DNA of 64,000 bases from Thermoguttaceae bacterium (GCA_017937485.1 JAGBDN010000018.1:55906-119905); one strand, 5' to 3'. Numbered from the stretch's first letter, positions 18,222 to 27,243 are shown. Numbers and translations are program-made. The notes: a model not told the origin generated them from the letters alone.

Positions 18222-18488
18222 TTGCTCGACCTCTTCGAACGTCGTCCGTCTTCGTTCGTCGACGCGGACGGCGTTCCCGCGCTCGCCTTTCCGCAAAACG
18301 TCGTTTCCGTTCCGCGTTTTCGACGTTTGCGGTCGCGTATTGCCTTAATCAGTCGTCTTGGAGCGTTTCTTCCCGTTGGAATCGCCGCCTTTCGACGCGC
18401 CGTCGCCGCTTTCAATCGGAGCGTTCGGCTTTCGTTTCGCTCTTGCGTCGTCCCCTAACCTCTTACCGTTTCAGCGCTTAACACCATT

Positions 18489-20267
18489 ATGTCCAATAAG
18501 CCCTCCTCGCGACCGTCGCAACCCGGCCGCCGCCTTCGTTGGGCGCGCGTCGCTGTCGCCGCCGTCGTTTTTACCGTTTTAACGTTATTTTTCCTCGACT
18601 TCGCCGACTTTGTTCCGTCGCAAGCGGTTTGGCTTACCAAAATCCAACTGGTTCCGTCGATTTTAGCGGGCGCGTTCGGCGTTTTCGCGTCGCTTATCCT
18701 TATAACGCTGATTTTCGGACGCGTTTACTGCTCGGTCGTCTGCCCGCTGGGCGTTTTCCAAGACGTTTTAGCGTTTTTTGGACGTTTTTTCCAATCCTTC
18801 GCGAAAAAACCGCGCAAAATTCGCCGCGATTACCGTTGGCTCCCGAACCCGTTCAAATGCCGGGCCGGTTTCCTTGTTCTCGCCGTCGCGACGATTCCGC
18901 TCGGTCTTCCGTTCCTCGCGTTGCTCGAGCCTTACGGTATTTTCGGTCGAATCGCCGTTTCGATTTTCAAACCGCTTTACCTCCTCGGCAACAACGTCCT
19001 CGCGTCGATCGCCAACGCTCTGGGAAGCTACGCGTTCGTTTACATTCCCGCGACGCCGGAAAGTTGGGCGGCGTTTGGAATTGGTCTCGTTTCTTTCGCG
19101 ATTTTGTTGGTTTTCGCCGGACGCTACGGTCGACTTTACTGCAATTCCGTTTGCCCGGTCGGAACGGTTTTAGGCGCGATTTCGAAATTTTCGTTCCTTA
19201 AAATTCGCCTTAACGCCGACAAATGCGTCGGTTGCGGTCTTTGCGCCAAGGCTTGCAAAAGCTCCTGTATCGACGTTCAATACCTTCAAGTCGACGCGTC
19301 GCGTTGCGTCGTTTGCTTCGACTGCTTAACGACTTGCCGTCAAGGCGCGCTTTCGTTCGCCTCGGGCCGTCAAGCCAACGTCGCTCCGAACGCCGTCGAC
19401 GCTCCGCAAAGCGCCGCGCAATCGGACGCCCGCCCGCTCGACGCGCTCCTTTCGCCGCGCGAATCGGAGCAAGTCCGTCGCGAAATCGCCGCTTTCGACC
19501 GAAGCAAACGCGACTTCATCGCTCTCGGCGTCGCCGCGACGACGGTCGCCGTCGCTCGCTCGGTCTTCGGCGCCGACGAAACGCCCGCTTCCGAAGCCGC
19601 AAAATCGCCGGAATCCGCAAACTCCGCCGCGCCGTCCGAAACCGCGGAAGCGCCCGCGGCCGACAAGCCGGCCGATTACGGTCAAACGCCGTTCAAACGC
19701 GAACATCCGATCGCGCCGCCGGGAGCCGTTTCGTTCGAACATTTCAACAAACGTTGCGTCGGCTGTCATCTTTGCGTCGCGAAGTGTCCGCAAAAAGTTC
19801 TGAAACCGGCGACGCTAGAGTACGGTCTTCGCGGCTTTATGCAACCGCGCGTCGTCTTTTCGCTCGAGCATTTCTGCAACTTCGACTGCGTTATTTGCGG
19901 CGAGGTTTGCCCGGCGGGCGCGATTCTTCCGCTCAAAATGGAAGAAAAGCACCTGACGCAAATGGGCCGCGTCGTCTTCATCAAGGAAAACTGCGTCGTT
20001 TACGCAAGAAACGAAAACTGCGGCGCCTGTTCCGAACACTGTCCGACGCAAGCGGTGAAGATGGTTCCTTACGGCGATCCGGAAGTCGGTTTGACGATTC
20101 CCGAAACGAACGTCGACCTCTGCGTCGGTTGCGGCGCCTGCGAATCGATCTGCCCGGCGCTCCCGTATTTGGCGATTTACGTCGACGGCAATCCGGTTCA
20201 ACTGAAAGCGAAACCGGTTCCGAAAGAAGAAGTTCAAGAAGTCGAACTCGACGATTTCGGTTTCTAA
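18489..20267 (+). CDS. NapH/NosR-type membrane polyferredoxin with multiple 4Fe-4S clusters
   Basis: Residues 1-235 form about five membrane helices with two CxxxCP motifs (CSVVCPLGVFQD and CNSVCPVG), as in the NapH/NosR/CcoG electron-transfer family. Next come two ferredoxin motifs (CVGCGLCAKACKSSC and CVVCFDCLTTC). After a linker a Tat-like stretch appears (SKRDFIALGVAATTVAVA), then further 4Fe-4S motifs (CVGCHLCVAKCP, CNFDCVICGEVCP, CGACSEHCP, CVGCGACESICP). This looks like a fusion of a membrane NapH-like half with a separate exported ferredoxin half. It would move electrons between the quinone pool or cytoplasm and a periplasmic partner, possibly the DUF362 protein encoded 267 bp upstream. 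No strong ribosome binding site precedes the ATG at 18489. Confidence 0.85.
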   Translation: MSNKPSSRPSQPGRRLRWARVAVAAVVFTVLTLFFLDFADFVPSQAVWLTKIQLVPSILAGAFGVFASLILITLIFGRVYCSVVCPLGVFQDVLAFFGRFFQSFAKKPRKIRRDYRWLPNPFKCRAGFLVLAVATIPLGLPFLALLEPYGIFGRIAVSIFKPLYLLGNNVLASIANALGSYAFVYIPATPESWAAFGIGLVSFAILLVFAGRYGRLYCNSVCPVGTVLGAISKFSFLKIRLNADKCVGCGLCAKACKSSCIDVQYLQVDASRCVVCFDCLTTCRQGALSFASGRQANVAPNAVDAPQSAAQSDARPLDALLSPRESEQVRREIAAFDRSKRDFIALGVAATTVAVARSVFGADETPASEAAKSPESANSAAPSETAEAPAADKPADYGQTPFKREHPIAPPGAVSFEHFNKRCVGCHLCVAKCPQKVLKPATLEYGLRGFMQPRVVFSLEHFCNFDCVICGEVCPAGAILPLKMEEKHLTQMGRVVFIKENCVVYARNENCGACSEHCPTQAVKMVPYGDPEVGLTIPETNVDLCVGCGACESICPALPYLAIYVDGNPVQLKAKPVPKEEVQEVELDDFGF

Positions 20268-20345
20268 CCGTTTCAAACGCCGTCGACGTTAAAAAACAAA
20301 CGCGGCGGCGTTTATTCGTTAAAGTTCGCCTATTTTAAAACGCTA

Positions 20346-20391
20346 AACGCTCCTTCGCGCCTCATTTCAACGCGCCAAGGAGCGTTTTTTT
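20346..20391. terminator. Convergent terminator between polyferredoxin gene and unknown gene
   Basis: The perfect arms AACGCTCCTT (20346-20355) and AAGGAGCGTT (20377-20386) are followed by T-rich sequence on the plus strand. Confidence 0.8.
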
Positions 20392-20433
20392 ATCGCGCCG
20401 CTTCAAATCTAAAGACGAAGAACGCGCTTAACG

Positions 20434-21051
20434 TTATTCCAAGAAATCTTTCGCGTCCGTCGCAACGACGATTCCGCGCCGCTCCTCCAACGGAAAACGC
20501 CCGTAGTCCGGGAAAGCTGTAACGCATTTCATTTCGTCGTCGACGCGCTCCGCGACGACGCGAATCGGCACCCCGAAACGCTCTTCAACGCAAACGTACC
20601 GTTGCGGACGTTCGTTCGCGTCGTCTTTAGCGGAGTCTTGCAAAAACCAACGCGAATTCGAGTCGCCGAGAATATCGGAAACTTCGTACATAAATCGCTC
20701 GCCCGTCCAAAAATTAGGAATTTGCGTCTTGCCGAACTTCGCGGCGTCGGGATTCGCGTGCCCGCCCGACCAGCCGCGAACGGTCGTCGTCGCCCCGCCT
20801 TCCATTTCCGACGCTCGAACCGTTCTTACGATCGGTTCGCCAAACAAAATATGCCGCGTTCGCTCGACGTCGACGCGATTTTCGCCGCGCCGCACGGCGT
20901 TCAGCTCCAGCTGTTCGCGAACGTACTCGAACCGGGCCCGCCGCTCTTCAAAAAAGTCGGTCGTCGAAAGAATCGGGTGATACTGTTCGCCAAAAAGATT
21001 CCAGGCAAGCCGTTCGCCCGGCGCGTTATTTTCGTTTTTTCCCGTCATCAT
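20434..21051 (-). CDS. Protein of unknown function
   Basis: From ATG 21051 (or 21048) this is a 205-residue soluble protein without signal peptide or membrane segment. The open frame continues to 21177, but that extension is Arg-rich and looks like non-coding reading. Aromatic and charged residues dominate (NLFGEQYHPILSTTDFFEERRARF). The C-terminal part (RYVCVEERFGVPIRVVAER, MKCVTAFPDYGRFPLEE) vaguely recalls the end of small BECR-fold RNase domains, with a final V-T-A-F-P strand, but I cannot place it in a family. It lies 150 bp before trpS on the opposite side of a terminator from the polyferredoxin gene. Confidence 0.55.
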   Translation of the reverse strand: MMTGKNENNAPGERLAWNLFGEQYHPILSTTDFFEERRARFEYVREQLELNAVRRGENRVDVERTRHILFGEPIVRTVRASEMEGGATTTVRGWSGGHANPDAAKFGKTQIPNFWTGERFMYEVSDILGDSNSRWFLQDSAKDDANERPQRYVCVEERFGVPIRVVAERVDDEMKCVTAFPDYGRFPLEERRGIVVATDAKDFLE

Positions 21052-21201
21052 CGTTTCAAGTCGCCGCCTCCCCGCGCTCGACTTTCGCCCTCCCCCGCAA
21101 CGTTCAGCAAGAAACAACTCAAGGCGCGACGAACAACTCCGCCGCGCCTCCGCGTCCCAATAAAAATCGTCGTTCAACGACGATTCAAGACGTTAATATC
21201 G

Positions 21202-22200
21202 TTAAATTCGCCCAAATCCAACAAGACGACGCGCCTTGTCGTAAGTTTCTTCGGCGATTTGGCGAGCGTAATCGCGCCCGCGGTCGAGCGTTTCGTCGAC
21301 GATTCCCGACTTCATCGTTTCGGCGAATTTATCTTGCAACTCGGCCAGGAACGCGCAAACGACTTCGGCGACCTCCTTCTTCAAATCGCCGTATCGAGCG
21401 CTCTCGAAATGTTTTTCCGTTTCCGGAATCGTCAATCCTTTGAAAACGGAGTAAATCGTTAGCAAATTCGAAACGCCGGGCTTGTTCGCTTCGTCGAAGT
21501 AAACGCCTTCGCCGGAGTCGGTAACGGCGCTCATAATCTTTTTGCGCGCTTCTTTTTCGGTATCGGTCAAGAAAATCGACGCTTTCGGGTTCTCGCAACT
21601 CTTGCTCATCTTCTTTTCCGGCGCTTGAAGGTCGCGAATTTTCGCGCCGACGGTCGGAATGAGCGGTTCCGGAACGACGAACGTTTCGCCGTATTTCGAG
21701 TTAAAACGTTGCGCCAAGTTGCGCGCCAGTTCGACGTGTTGCTTTTGGTCGGCGCCGGTCGGGACGACGTGCGCGTTGTAAAGCAAAATATCGGCCGCCA
21801 TCAAAATCGGATAAGTGAAAAGCCCGCACCCGATTTCCTTCTTTTTCTTCTCCTGCTCCTCGGATTTCGCCTTAAATTGCGTCATCCGCGACATTTCGCC
21901 CATATAGGCGGTGCATTCGAGAATCCACGAAAGGTTCGCGTGTTGCGGCACTTCCGATTGAATGTAAATATGATTTTCGTCCGGAGAAACGCCGCAAGCG
22001 AGGTACATTCCGACGACTTCGCGAATCCGACGATGAAGGAGTTCCGGGTCTTGCGGCACGGTGATCGCGTGCATATCCGGCACAAAAAGGAACGTTTCGT
22101 AATCGTTTTGATAATTAACGACCTGTTTGATTCCCCCGCAATAATTTCCGATCGTCAACACGCCGCTCGGTTGCAAGCCGGTCAAGAGTCTTTTTTTCAT
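21202..22200 (-). CDS. trpS: Tryptophanyl-tRNA synthetase
   Basis: It charges tRNA-Trp. From ATG 22200 the protein has 332 residues, the normal length. The class I signatures are TGLQPSGVLTIGNY (HIGH-like TIGN at 16-19) and EKKMSKS (197-201). GADQKQHVELARNLA is the conserved Trp/adenylate-pocket helix. The frame runs up to 22323, but those extra residues do not match the family and are not counted. GGA lies 5-7 nt before the ATG. Confidence 0.97.
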   Translation of the reverse strand: MKKRLLTGLQPSGVLTIGNYCGGIKQVVNYQNDYETFLFVPDMHAITVPQDPELLHRRIREVVGMYLACGVSPDENHIYIQSEVPQHANLSWILECTAYMGEMSRMTQFKAKSEEQEKKKKEIGCGLFTYPILMAADILLYNAHVVPTGADQKQHVELARNLAQRFNSKYGETFVVPEPLIPTVGAKIRDLQAPEKKMSKSCENPKASIFLTDTEKEARKKIMSAVTDSGEGVYFDEANKPGVSNLLTIYSVFKGLTIPETEKHFESARYGDLKKEVAEVVCAFLAELQDKFAETMKSGIVDETLDRGRDYARQIAEETYDKARRLVGFGRI

Positions 22201-22335
22201 CGTTTTTCCAATTTCGCTTCTTAACTCAAATTCCAGACGTTTGGCGACGACCCGCAAAACGTCGACGCTAATATTATACCCGTTTTCCGCCGTTTCGCAA
22301 GCGGGGCCGTTCGCCGTCCGCATAAAACGTCCCCG

Positions 22336-22375
22336 TCAACCGCGCATTAATAAATTCAACCGCGCATTAATAAAT
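22336..22375. repeat. Perfect 20-bp tandem duplication
   Basis: Two identical 20-bp copies beginning TCAACCGCGCATTAATAAAT lie head to tail at 22336-22355 and 22356-22375. They sit immediately before a TTGACA (22377-22382) in the gap between trpS and apgM. Doubled operator-like sites or simple slippage are both possible. Confidence 0.9.
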
Positions 22376-22480
22376 ATTGACAACAACGTGTAACATTTTA
22401 ACGTCCTTCTCTCAATTTCACACACGACCGCGCCTAAGTCGCCGTTCAAACGGACGCTTGAAAAAAATTTCCTCCCCCGC

Positions 22481-22509
22481 TGGACGAAGCCGAAAAAATC
22501 GGTTAAAAT
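22481..22509 (+). promoter_or_regulatory. Likely apgM promoter
   Basis: TGGACG at 22481-22486 and TAAAAT at 22504-22509 have 17-bp spacing, 116 bp before the apgM ATG. Confidence 0.5.
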
Positions 22510-22625
22510 AACGTCGGATAGTTTTGGAAAACGCCGTTGTAAAACGCGCTTTCCAGCTTGTCGAACGTCGCGCTCGCCGTCGTTCGTCCTTAATTTGACG
22601 TTTGTTTGAAGACGAAAGGTTTGAA

Positions 22626-23840
22626 ATGGAACTGCACGAGTTGATTCAATCCCTCAAAACCGATGAAGGCGGTAAAATCGTTATGGTCGTTTCGGACGGT
22701 ATCGGCGGTCTTCCGCTGCAACCGGGCGGGCCGACCGAATTGGAAGCCGCCTCGACGCCGAATCTCGATCAACTCGCCGCCAAGGGCGTTTCCGGTATGT
22801 CGCTCCCGATTCTCCCGGGCATTACCCCCGGCAGCGGCCCGGGCCACCTCGGCCTCTTCGGTTACGACCCGCTCGTCTTCCAAATCGGTCGCGGCGTTCT
22901 CGAAGCCGCCGGCATCGCGTTCCCGGTCGGCCCGAACGACGTTTGCATTCGCTGCAACTTCTGCACGATCGACGAAAACGGCCTCATCACCGACCGCCGC
23001 GCGGGCCGCATTCCGACGGAAGAATCGGTCGAAGTCGTTAAACTCCTCGAAAACGTCAAAATCCCGGGCGTCGAAGTTTTCGTCAAGCCGGTGAAAGAAC
23101 ACCGTTTCGTCGTCGTCTTCCGCGGCAAAGGTCTCGGCGGCAACGTCGCGGACACCGACCCGCAAAAGGTCGGCGCGAAACCGCTCGACCCGGTCGCTAA
23201 AGACGCCGAAAGCGAAAAGACCGCCCAAGTCGCGAAGGAATTCTTCAATCAAGCCGTCGAAATTCTCAAAGGCCAACCGAAGGCGAACTGCCTGACGATG
23301 CGCGGTTTCGCGAAGAAACCGAGCCTCCCGACCTACAAAGAACTGTACGGTCTCGACGCCGCCGCGATCGCCGTTTACCCGATGTACAAAGGCCTCGCGA
23401 GCCTCGTCGGGATGGAACTCGTCGGTTCCCCGGCTTCGCTCCAAGAAGAAGTCGAAGTCCTGAAAGAAAACTGGAACAAATACGACTTCTTCTTCCTCCA
23501 CTTCAAGTACACCGACAGCCGCGGCGAAGACGGCAACTTCGAAGAAAAACGCAAGATGGTCGAAGAACTCGACAAAGTGATGCCGGAAATCGCGTCGCTC
23601 ATCGGCCCGAACGACTGCTTGATCGTTACCGGCGACCACAGCACCCCGGCGAAGATGGCGTCGCACTCCTTCCACCCGGTTCCGACGATGATCGTTTCCG
23701 ACCTCGCGCGCACCGACTCCTGCCAAAAATTCGGCGAAACGGAAGCGAACAACTTCGGCGGTCTCGGCCACTTCCAAGCGATTCACCTGATGCCGCTCGC
23801 GATGGCGCACGCCAACCGCTTGGGTAAATTCGGCGCTTGA
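22626..23840 (+). CDS. apgM: 2,3-bisphosphoglycerate-independent phosphoglycerate mutase, archaeal type
   Basis: It interconverts 3- and 2-phosphoglycerate in glycolysis and gluconeogenesis. The 404-residue protein has the ApgM/alkaline-phosphatase-superfamily pattern: MVVSDGIGGLP with a metal Asp, STPNLDQLA, GITPGSGPGHLGLFGYDP with the nucleophilic Ser region, FLHFKYTDSRGEDGN, and VTGDHSTPAKMASHSFHPVP with metal Asp and His. It is not the 510-residue GpmI type. The ATG at 22626 follows CGAAAGG. Codon use is as selective as in metK, suggesting high expression. Confidence 0.96.
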   Translation: MELHELIQSLKTDEGGKIVMVVSDGIGGLPLQPGGPTELEAASTPNLDQLAAKGVSGMSLPILPGITPGSGPGHLGLFGYDPLVFQIGRGVLEAAGIAFPVGPNDVCIRCNFCTIDENGLITDRRAGRIPTEESVEVVKLLENVKIPGVEVFVKPVKEHRFVVVFRGKGLGGNVADTDPQKVGAKPLDPVAKDAESEKTAQVAKEFFNQAVEILKGQPKANCLTMRGFAKKPSLPTYKELYGLDAAAIAVYPMYKGLASLVGMELVGSPASLQEEVEVLKENWNKYDFFFLHFKYTDSRGEDGNFEEKRKMVEELDKVMPEIASLIGPNDCLIVTGDHSTPAKMASHSFHPVPTMIVSDLARTDSCQKFGETEANNFGGLGHFQAIHLMPLAMAHANRLGKFGA

Positions 23841-23853
23841 TTTTCGCCTCTTA

Positions 23854-23881
23854 GGAGCGTTTTGACGCGCTCCCGCTTTTT
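23854..23881 (+). terminator. Terminator after apgM
   Basis: The arms GGAGCG (23854-23859) and CGCTCC (23868-23873) are followed by CGCTTTTT. Confidence 0.65.
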
Positions 23882-23887
23882 ACCAAT

Positions 23888-23935
23888 CGCCGATTTTAAC
23901 GTTTTTTTCTTGAACAGAGAGCGTTAAAATCGGCG
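23888..23935. repeat. 14-bp perfect inverted repeat
   Basis: CGCCGATTTTAACG (23888-23901) and its exact complement (23922-23935) flank a 20-nt loop. No T-run follows the second arm on the plus strand, so it may be a hairpin boundary element or a terminator read from the other side. Confidence 0.75.
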
Positions 23936-24051
23936 GTCAATTGTTATTTTCTTGACGAACGGGTCGCTTTTGGAAACGCCGTCCGTTCGTCATTTGCCCT
24001 TTAACCGTCGGCGACGCCGTTGCGTCGACGCGGAGCCGGAGACGACGTCCT

Positions 24052-24630
24052 ATGTCGAAACGCTTGTATTTTAACGTTTTTACCGCCTCGACGCTTCTCC
24101 TCGGCGCCGCGCTCGGGTGCGACCGCGCCCCCGAAACGCCGGAAATTCCTCCGGAAGTCGCCGCGGCGCGTTCGGTCGATTATTCGGCGGCTCCGGACGG
24201 CGAAGTCGCGCATTTGAAAACGGAAACGGATTACGACGATTTCGTTAAGAGCGCCCCCGTCGCCGTCGTTAAATTCGGCGCGCAGTGGTGCCCGCCATGC
24301 CGCGCGTTCGAACCCGATTTGCTCAAGCAAGCCGGCTACTTCGCCGAACGCGGAGTGAAATTCGCCGAAGTCGACGTCGACGAACTCGGAAAAAAAGCGC
24401 GCGATCTCGGCGTCCAATCGATTCCGGACGTTCGCGTTTATCTCGACGGTCGCGCATACGCGCAAATCGTCGGTTACGAACCGCACAACTTGGCGAATCT
24501 TGTCGACTCGATTTGCGAACCGGCGCCGTCGCAACCGCAATCCGCCGCCCAGAACGCGCCGGAAACAACGTCGGAAAAAGCCGAATCCGCCGAAAAACCG
24601 CTCGAAGAGGAGCTTTGGCCGGAAGAATGA
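24052..24630 (+). CDS. Thioredoxin-fold lipoprotein
   Basis: The N-terminus has a hydrophobic stretch ending in the lipobox LGAALGC (Cys23 lipidated), so the 192-residue protein is probably membrane-anchored in the periplasm. Residues about 55-155 are a thioredoxin fold with the redox motif WCPPC (FGAQWCPPCRAF) and cis-Pro SIPDVRVY. The C-terminal tail is Ala/Glu-rich. It should act as a thiol-disulphide oxidoreductase outside the cytoplasm. Its TGA overlaps the rnpA start (ATGA), so it is translationally coupled to RNA processing genes, an unexpected neighbour. Confidence 0.9.
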   Translation: MSKRLYFNVFTASTLLLGAALGCDRAPETPEIPPEVAAARSVDYSAAPDGEVAHLKTETDYDDFVKSAPVAVVKFGAQWCPPCRAFEPDLLKQAGYFAERGVKFAEVDVDELGKKARDLGVQSIPDVRVYLDGRAYAQIVGYEPHNLANLVDSICEPAPSQPQSAAQNAPETTSEKAESAEKPLEEELWPEE

Positions 24631-25088
24631 CCGATTCCCTTCCCGTCGACGCGCCGGAAACGCCCGAGTCTTTTCGTTTCAATAAAGCGCGAAAAATCAA
24701 ACGCACCGTCGATTTTCAACTCGTTTATCGAGCGCGAATTCGCGTTTACAACGAACGTTTGACCGTTTGCTGTCGTCCGACGACGCCGAGCGCCGCGAGC
24801 CGGTTAGGTCTTTCCGTTTCGAAAAAAGTCGGCAAAGCGTTTGTTCGCAATCGTTGGAAACGTTTGCTTCGCGAAGCGTTTCGGCTTCGTCGTCGCGAAC
24901 TTCCGGTCGGTTTTGACTTTATCGCCATTCCGACGCGTCAAGACAAGGTGCCGTCGCTGGAAATTCTCGCCGACGACTTAGTAAAATTAGCGCGTCGTTG
25001 CGTTCGCAAAGCGATTAAGAGAGGCGCGACGCCTTCGTCGCCCGAAAGCGCTCCCGTTCAGCCCGCGCCAACGTCGACTTGCGAATGA
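24627..25088 (+). CDS. rnpA: Ribonuclease P protein component
   Basis: It is the protein subunit of RNase P, which matures tRNA 5' ends. [28 protein letters not shown] is the conserved RNR motif region; the first half ([22 protein letters not shown]) also fits. From ATG 24627 there are 153 residues, including a Ser/Pro-rich tail of about 20. Both ends overlap neighbours by ATGA (thioredoxin lipoprotein before, yidD after). No rpmH is seen upstream, although rpmH-rnpA is the usual order. Confidence 0.93.
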   Translation: MTDSLPVDAPETPESFRFNKARKIKRTVDFQLVYRARIRVYNERLTVCCRPTTPSAASRLGLSVSKKVGKAFVRNRWKRLLREAFRLRRRELPVGFDFIAIPTRQDKVPSLEILADDLVKLARRCVRKAIKRGATPSSPESAPVQPAPTSTCE

Positions 25089-25360
25089 TTCAACGCGTTT
25101 TTTACTTTTTGTCGCGATTTTTTAGCGTTATCGAGTCGCTTTTGGAACGCGTTTTGACGTTTTTCATCGTTAAAATCGTTCGTTTTTACCAACTTGCGAT
25201 TAGCCCAATGTTCGGCCCTTGTTGCCGTTTTACTCCGACGTGCAGTCAATATTGTTTATTGGCGATTCAAAAATACGGCGTTTTCGTCGGCGTCCTTAAA
25301 ACTTGCCGCCGTATTTTACGTTGCCACCCTTTTTCCCGCGGCGGCTACGACCCGCCTTGA
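25085..25360 (+). CDS. yidD: Membrane protein insertion efficiency factor YidD
   Basis: The protein has the YidD pattern: [29 protein letters not shown] followed by [23 protein letters not shown] in pieces, with the three characteristic Cys. From ATG 25085 it has 91 residues and the ATG overlaps the rnpA stop (ATGA). A TTG six bases earlier is a weaker alternative. It is a peripheral inner-membrane helper of YidC; rnpA-yidD adjacency is widely conserved, though yidC is not the next gene here. Confidence 0.95.
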   Translation: MIQRVFYFLSRFFSVIESLLERVLTFFIVKIVRFYQLAISPMFGPCCRFTPTCSQYCLLAIQKYGVFVGVLKTCRRILRCHPFSRGGYDPP

Positions 25361-25437
25361 CGCGTTAATTTTTAAGCGTTCCTTCGCGACGCTATCCGTC
25401 CGCCCTTAACACCGCAACGCGTTTGAAAACCCAAACG

Positions 25438-25806
25438 ATGAGAATCACGTTTCGCTGCGAATCTTGCCGCTCGGAAATGACGGTCGCGTCGCACTTTGCC
25501 GGCCGAACGATCCTTTGTCCGCGTTGCCGTCGAAAAACGCGGATTCCCGCCGCGAACGCCGCGCCCGAAGCCGCGGCTTCGCCCTCCGATTCGCAACCGT
25601 CCGACGCGCGCGAATCGTCGAACGCTTTCGTTAAACCTTGCGCCGACTTCGCGCCGAATCCGTTCGCCTTTTCCGTTCGGCTCGACGCCTTTGTTTCCTC
25701 TCGTCGCGACGTCGAGGAAAGCGCGTCCGCCGTCGGGCCCGCCGCCTCCAAAACGCCGAGCGTCAACGAGTTGATCGCGACGTTGCTCGACGAAGAAAAT
25801 CGTTAA
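25438..25806 (+). CDS. Small zinc-ribbon protein
   Basis: Residues 1-40 form a zinc ribbon with two CxxC knuckles (FRCESCRSEM and ILCPRCRRKTRIP). The remaining 80 residues are Ala/Ser/Pro-rich linker ending in a short helix (VNELIATLLDEENR). Such ribbons at protein N-termini are common in Planctomycetes and their role is unknown. I choose ATG 25438; a TTG at 25423 is possible. Confidence 0.65.
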   Translation: MRITFRCESCRSEMTVASHFAGRTILCPRCRRKTRIPAANAAPEAAASPSDSQPSDARESSNAFVKPCADFAPNPFAFSVRLDAFVSSRRDVEESASAVGPAASKTPSVNELIATLLDEENR

Positions 25807-25934
25807 CCCCCGTTTTCCTCATTGTTCCCCTCGGCGCCGTTTTCCCTTTCGCCTCCGTTTTCGGAGCCGTCTTCGCGCAAACGCGCTTCACCGTTTCCAA
25901 CGCGCCTCGATCGCGTTTCCTTAAAGGTCGTCCT

Positions 25935-26630
25935 ATGTCGTCTCCCACCAAAGCGGTCGTTTTACTTTCCGGCGGTCTCGATTCCTCGACGGTCTGCGCC
26001 GTCGCCGCGGCCGAAGGCCGAGAAATTTACGCCCTCACCTTGAACTACAACCAACGCCACGCTCGCGAACTCGACGCGGCCCGCGCCGTCGCTCGAGCGT
26101 TCAACGTCCGCGAACACCTAATTTTCCCCATCGACTTAACGCTGTTCGGCGGAAGCTCGCTAACCGACGAGGCGATTCCCGTCGAAACAAACGTTCCGCT
26201 GGAAAAAATCGGCGCGTCGATCCCCAGCTCCTACGTCCCGGCGCGCAACACGATCTTCCTTTCTCTCGCCCTTGCGTTCGCCGAAACGCGCGGCGCCAAC
26301 GAAATTTGGCTCGGTATCAACTGCGTCGATTACAGCGGTTATCCCGATTGTCGTCCGGAATACTTGGACGCTTTCTCGCGACTCGCCCAACTTGCGACTA
26401 AAGTCGGCGTCGAAGGAACCGCGATCGAAATCAAGGCGCCGCTTTTACGCCTCGACAAAAGCGAAATCATCCGTCGCGGCGTCGAACTCGGTCTCGATTA
26501 TTCGCTGACGCGCACCTGTTACGATCTCGACGACGCCGGTTTGTCTTGCGGTCGTTGCGAAGCCTGCGTTCTGCGCCAAGCCGGTTTCGCCGACGCGGGC
26601 CTCGTCGACCCGGCGCCCTATCGCGACTAA
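25935..26630 (+). CDS. queC: 7-cyano-7-deazaguanine synthase
   Basis: QueC converts 7-carboxy-7-deazaguanine to preQ0 in queuosine biosynthesis, using ATP and ammonia. The 231-residue protein has the PP-loop VVLLSGGLDSSTV near the N-terminus, LTLNYNQRHARE, VPARNTIFLSLALAFAE, and the C-terminal zinc site CYDLDDAGLSCGRCEACVLRQAGF (Cys ligands), quoted in pieces. ATG 25935 follows AAAGG at good spacing; the longer open frame upstream is not used. No other queuosine genes are in the window. Confidence 0.96.
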   Translation: MSSPTKAVVLLSGGLDSSTVCAVAAAEGREIYALTLNYNQRHARELDAARAVARAFNVREHLIFPIDLTLFGGSSLTDEAIPVETNVPLEKIGASIPSSYVPARNTIFLSLALAFAETRGANEIWLGINCVDYSGYPDCRPEYLDAFSRLAQLATKVGVEGTAIEIKAPLLRLDKSEIIRRGVELGLDYSLTRTCYDLDDAGLSCGRCEACVLRQAGFADAGLVDPAPYRD

Positions 26631-26708
26631 TTCGCCGAGCGCGGCGCCGCGATTTCTTAGCGCCGCGCGCCTTGCCTTCAAGATTGCGAAAAAAAACGCC
26701 GATAATAA

Positions 26709-26750
26709 CTCAAAACGCGTTTTCCGGGCGGCTCGTCCCCGCGTTTTGAG
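26709..26750. terminator. Inverted repeat downstream of queC
   Basis: CTCAAAACGCG (26709-26719) and CGCGTTTTGAG (26740-26750) are exact complements around a 20-nt loop. No T-run follows on the plus strand. Confidence 0.5.
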
Positions 26751-26837
26751 CGCCTCGACGGCGCGGCGCGCTTATTGGAATCGCCGCCGTCGATTTTCGC
26801 GCCCTATGATAAACCGTTTCAAGACAAGGACGTCGTT

Positions 26838-27167
26838 ATGAAAAAACTTTCTCGTCGCGGCTTCGCGATTTGCGTTCTCGGGCTCGGCGCCGGACTTTTA
26901 TCTTCTCGCGACGTTCTAGGAGCGTCCGACGCGTTTGACGCGACGTTGGTCAAGCAAGATTTGCGCGTTAAAACGGACGCCGAAGGCGCGTTCGTCGACG
27001 ACGTCGTCGCGAAAACTCGCGCCGGCGAAATTCCGGCGAATATTTTGAGCGCGGCGTACCGTTACGCGGTAAAAAAAGACGCCGGTCGACGCGTCTACTA
27101 TTTCGCGTATTGCCTCGAGATCTTGACGAAAAGAGCCGGTCTTAACGTTAAATTCCGCAAAATTTAA
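26838..27167 (+). CDS. Small exported protein of unknown function
   Basis: This 109-residue protein starts with a Tat-like signal (LSRRGFAICVLGLGAGLLSS, cleavage near VLGA-SD). The mature part is about 78 residues, helical and charged (TRAGEIPANILSAAYRYAVKK, FAYCLEILTKRAG). ATG 26838 follows AAGGA. The mature sequence does not match a family I recognise. It is bounded downstream by a strong terminator. Confidence 0.7.
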   Translation: MKKLSRRGFAICVLGLGAGLLSSRDVLGASDAFDATLVKQDLRVKTDAEGAFVDDVVAKTRAGEIPANILSAAYRYAVKKDAGRRVYYFAYCLEILTKRAGLNVKFRKI

Positions 27168-27243
27168 CGTCGTCTTCCGACGTTTCGCGCCCATTTAAGC
27201 GACGAAGCCGACTTCCGCCGCCCTCGCGTTCGTCGAAAAAAAA

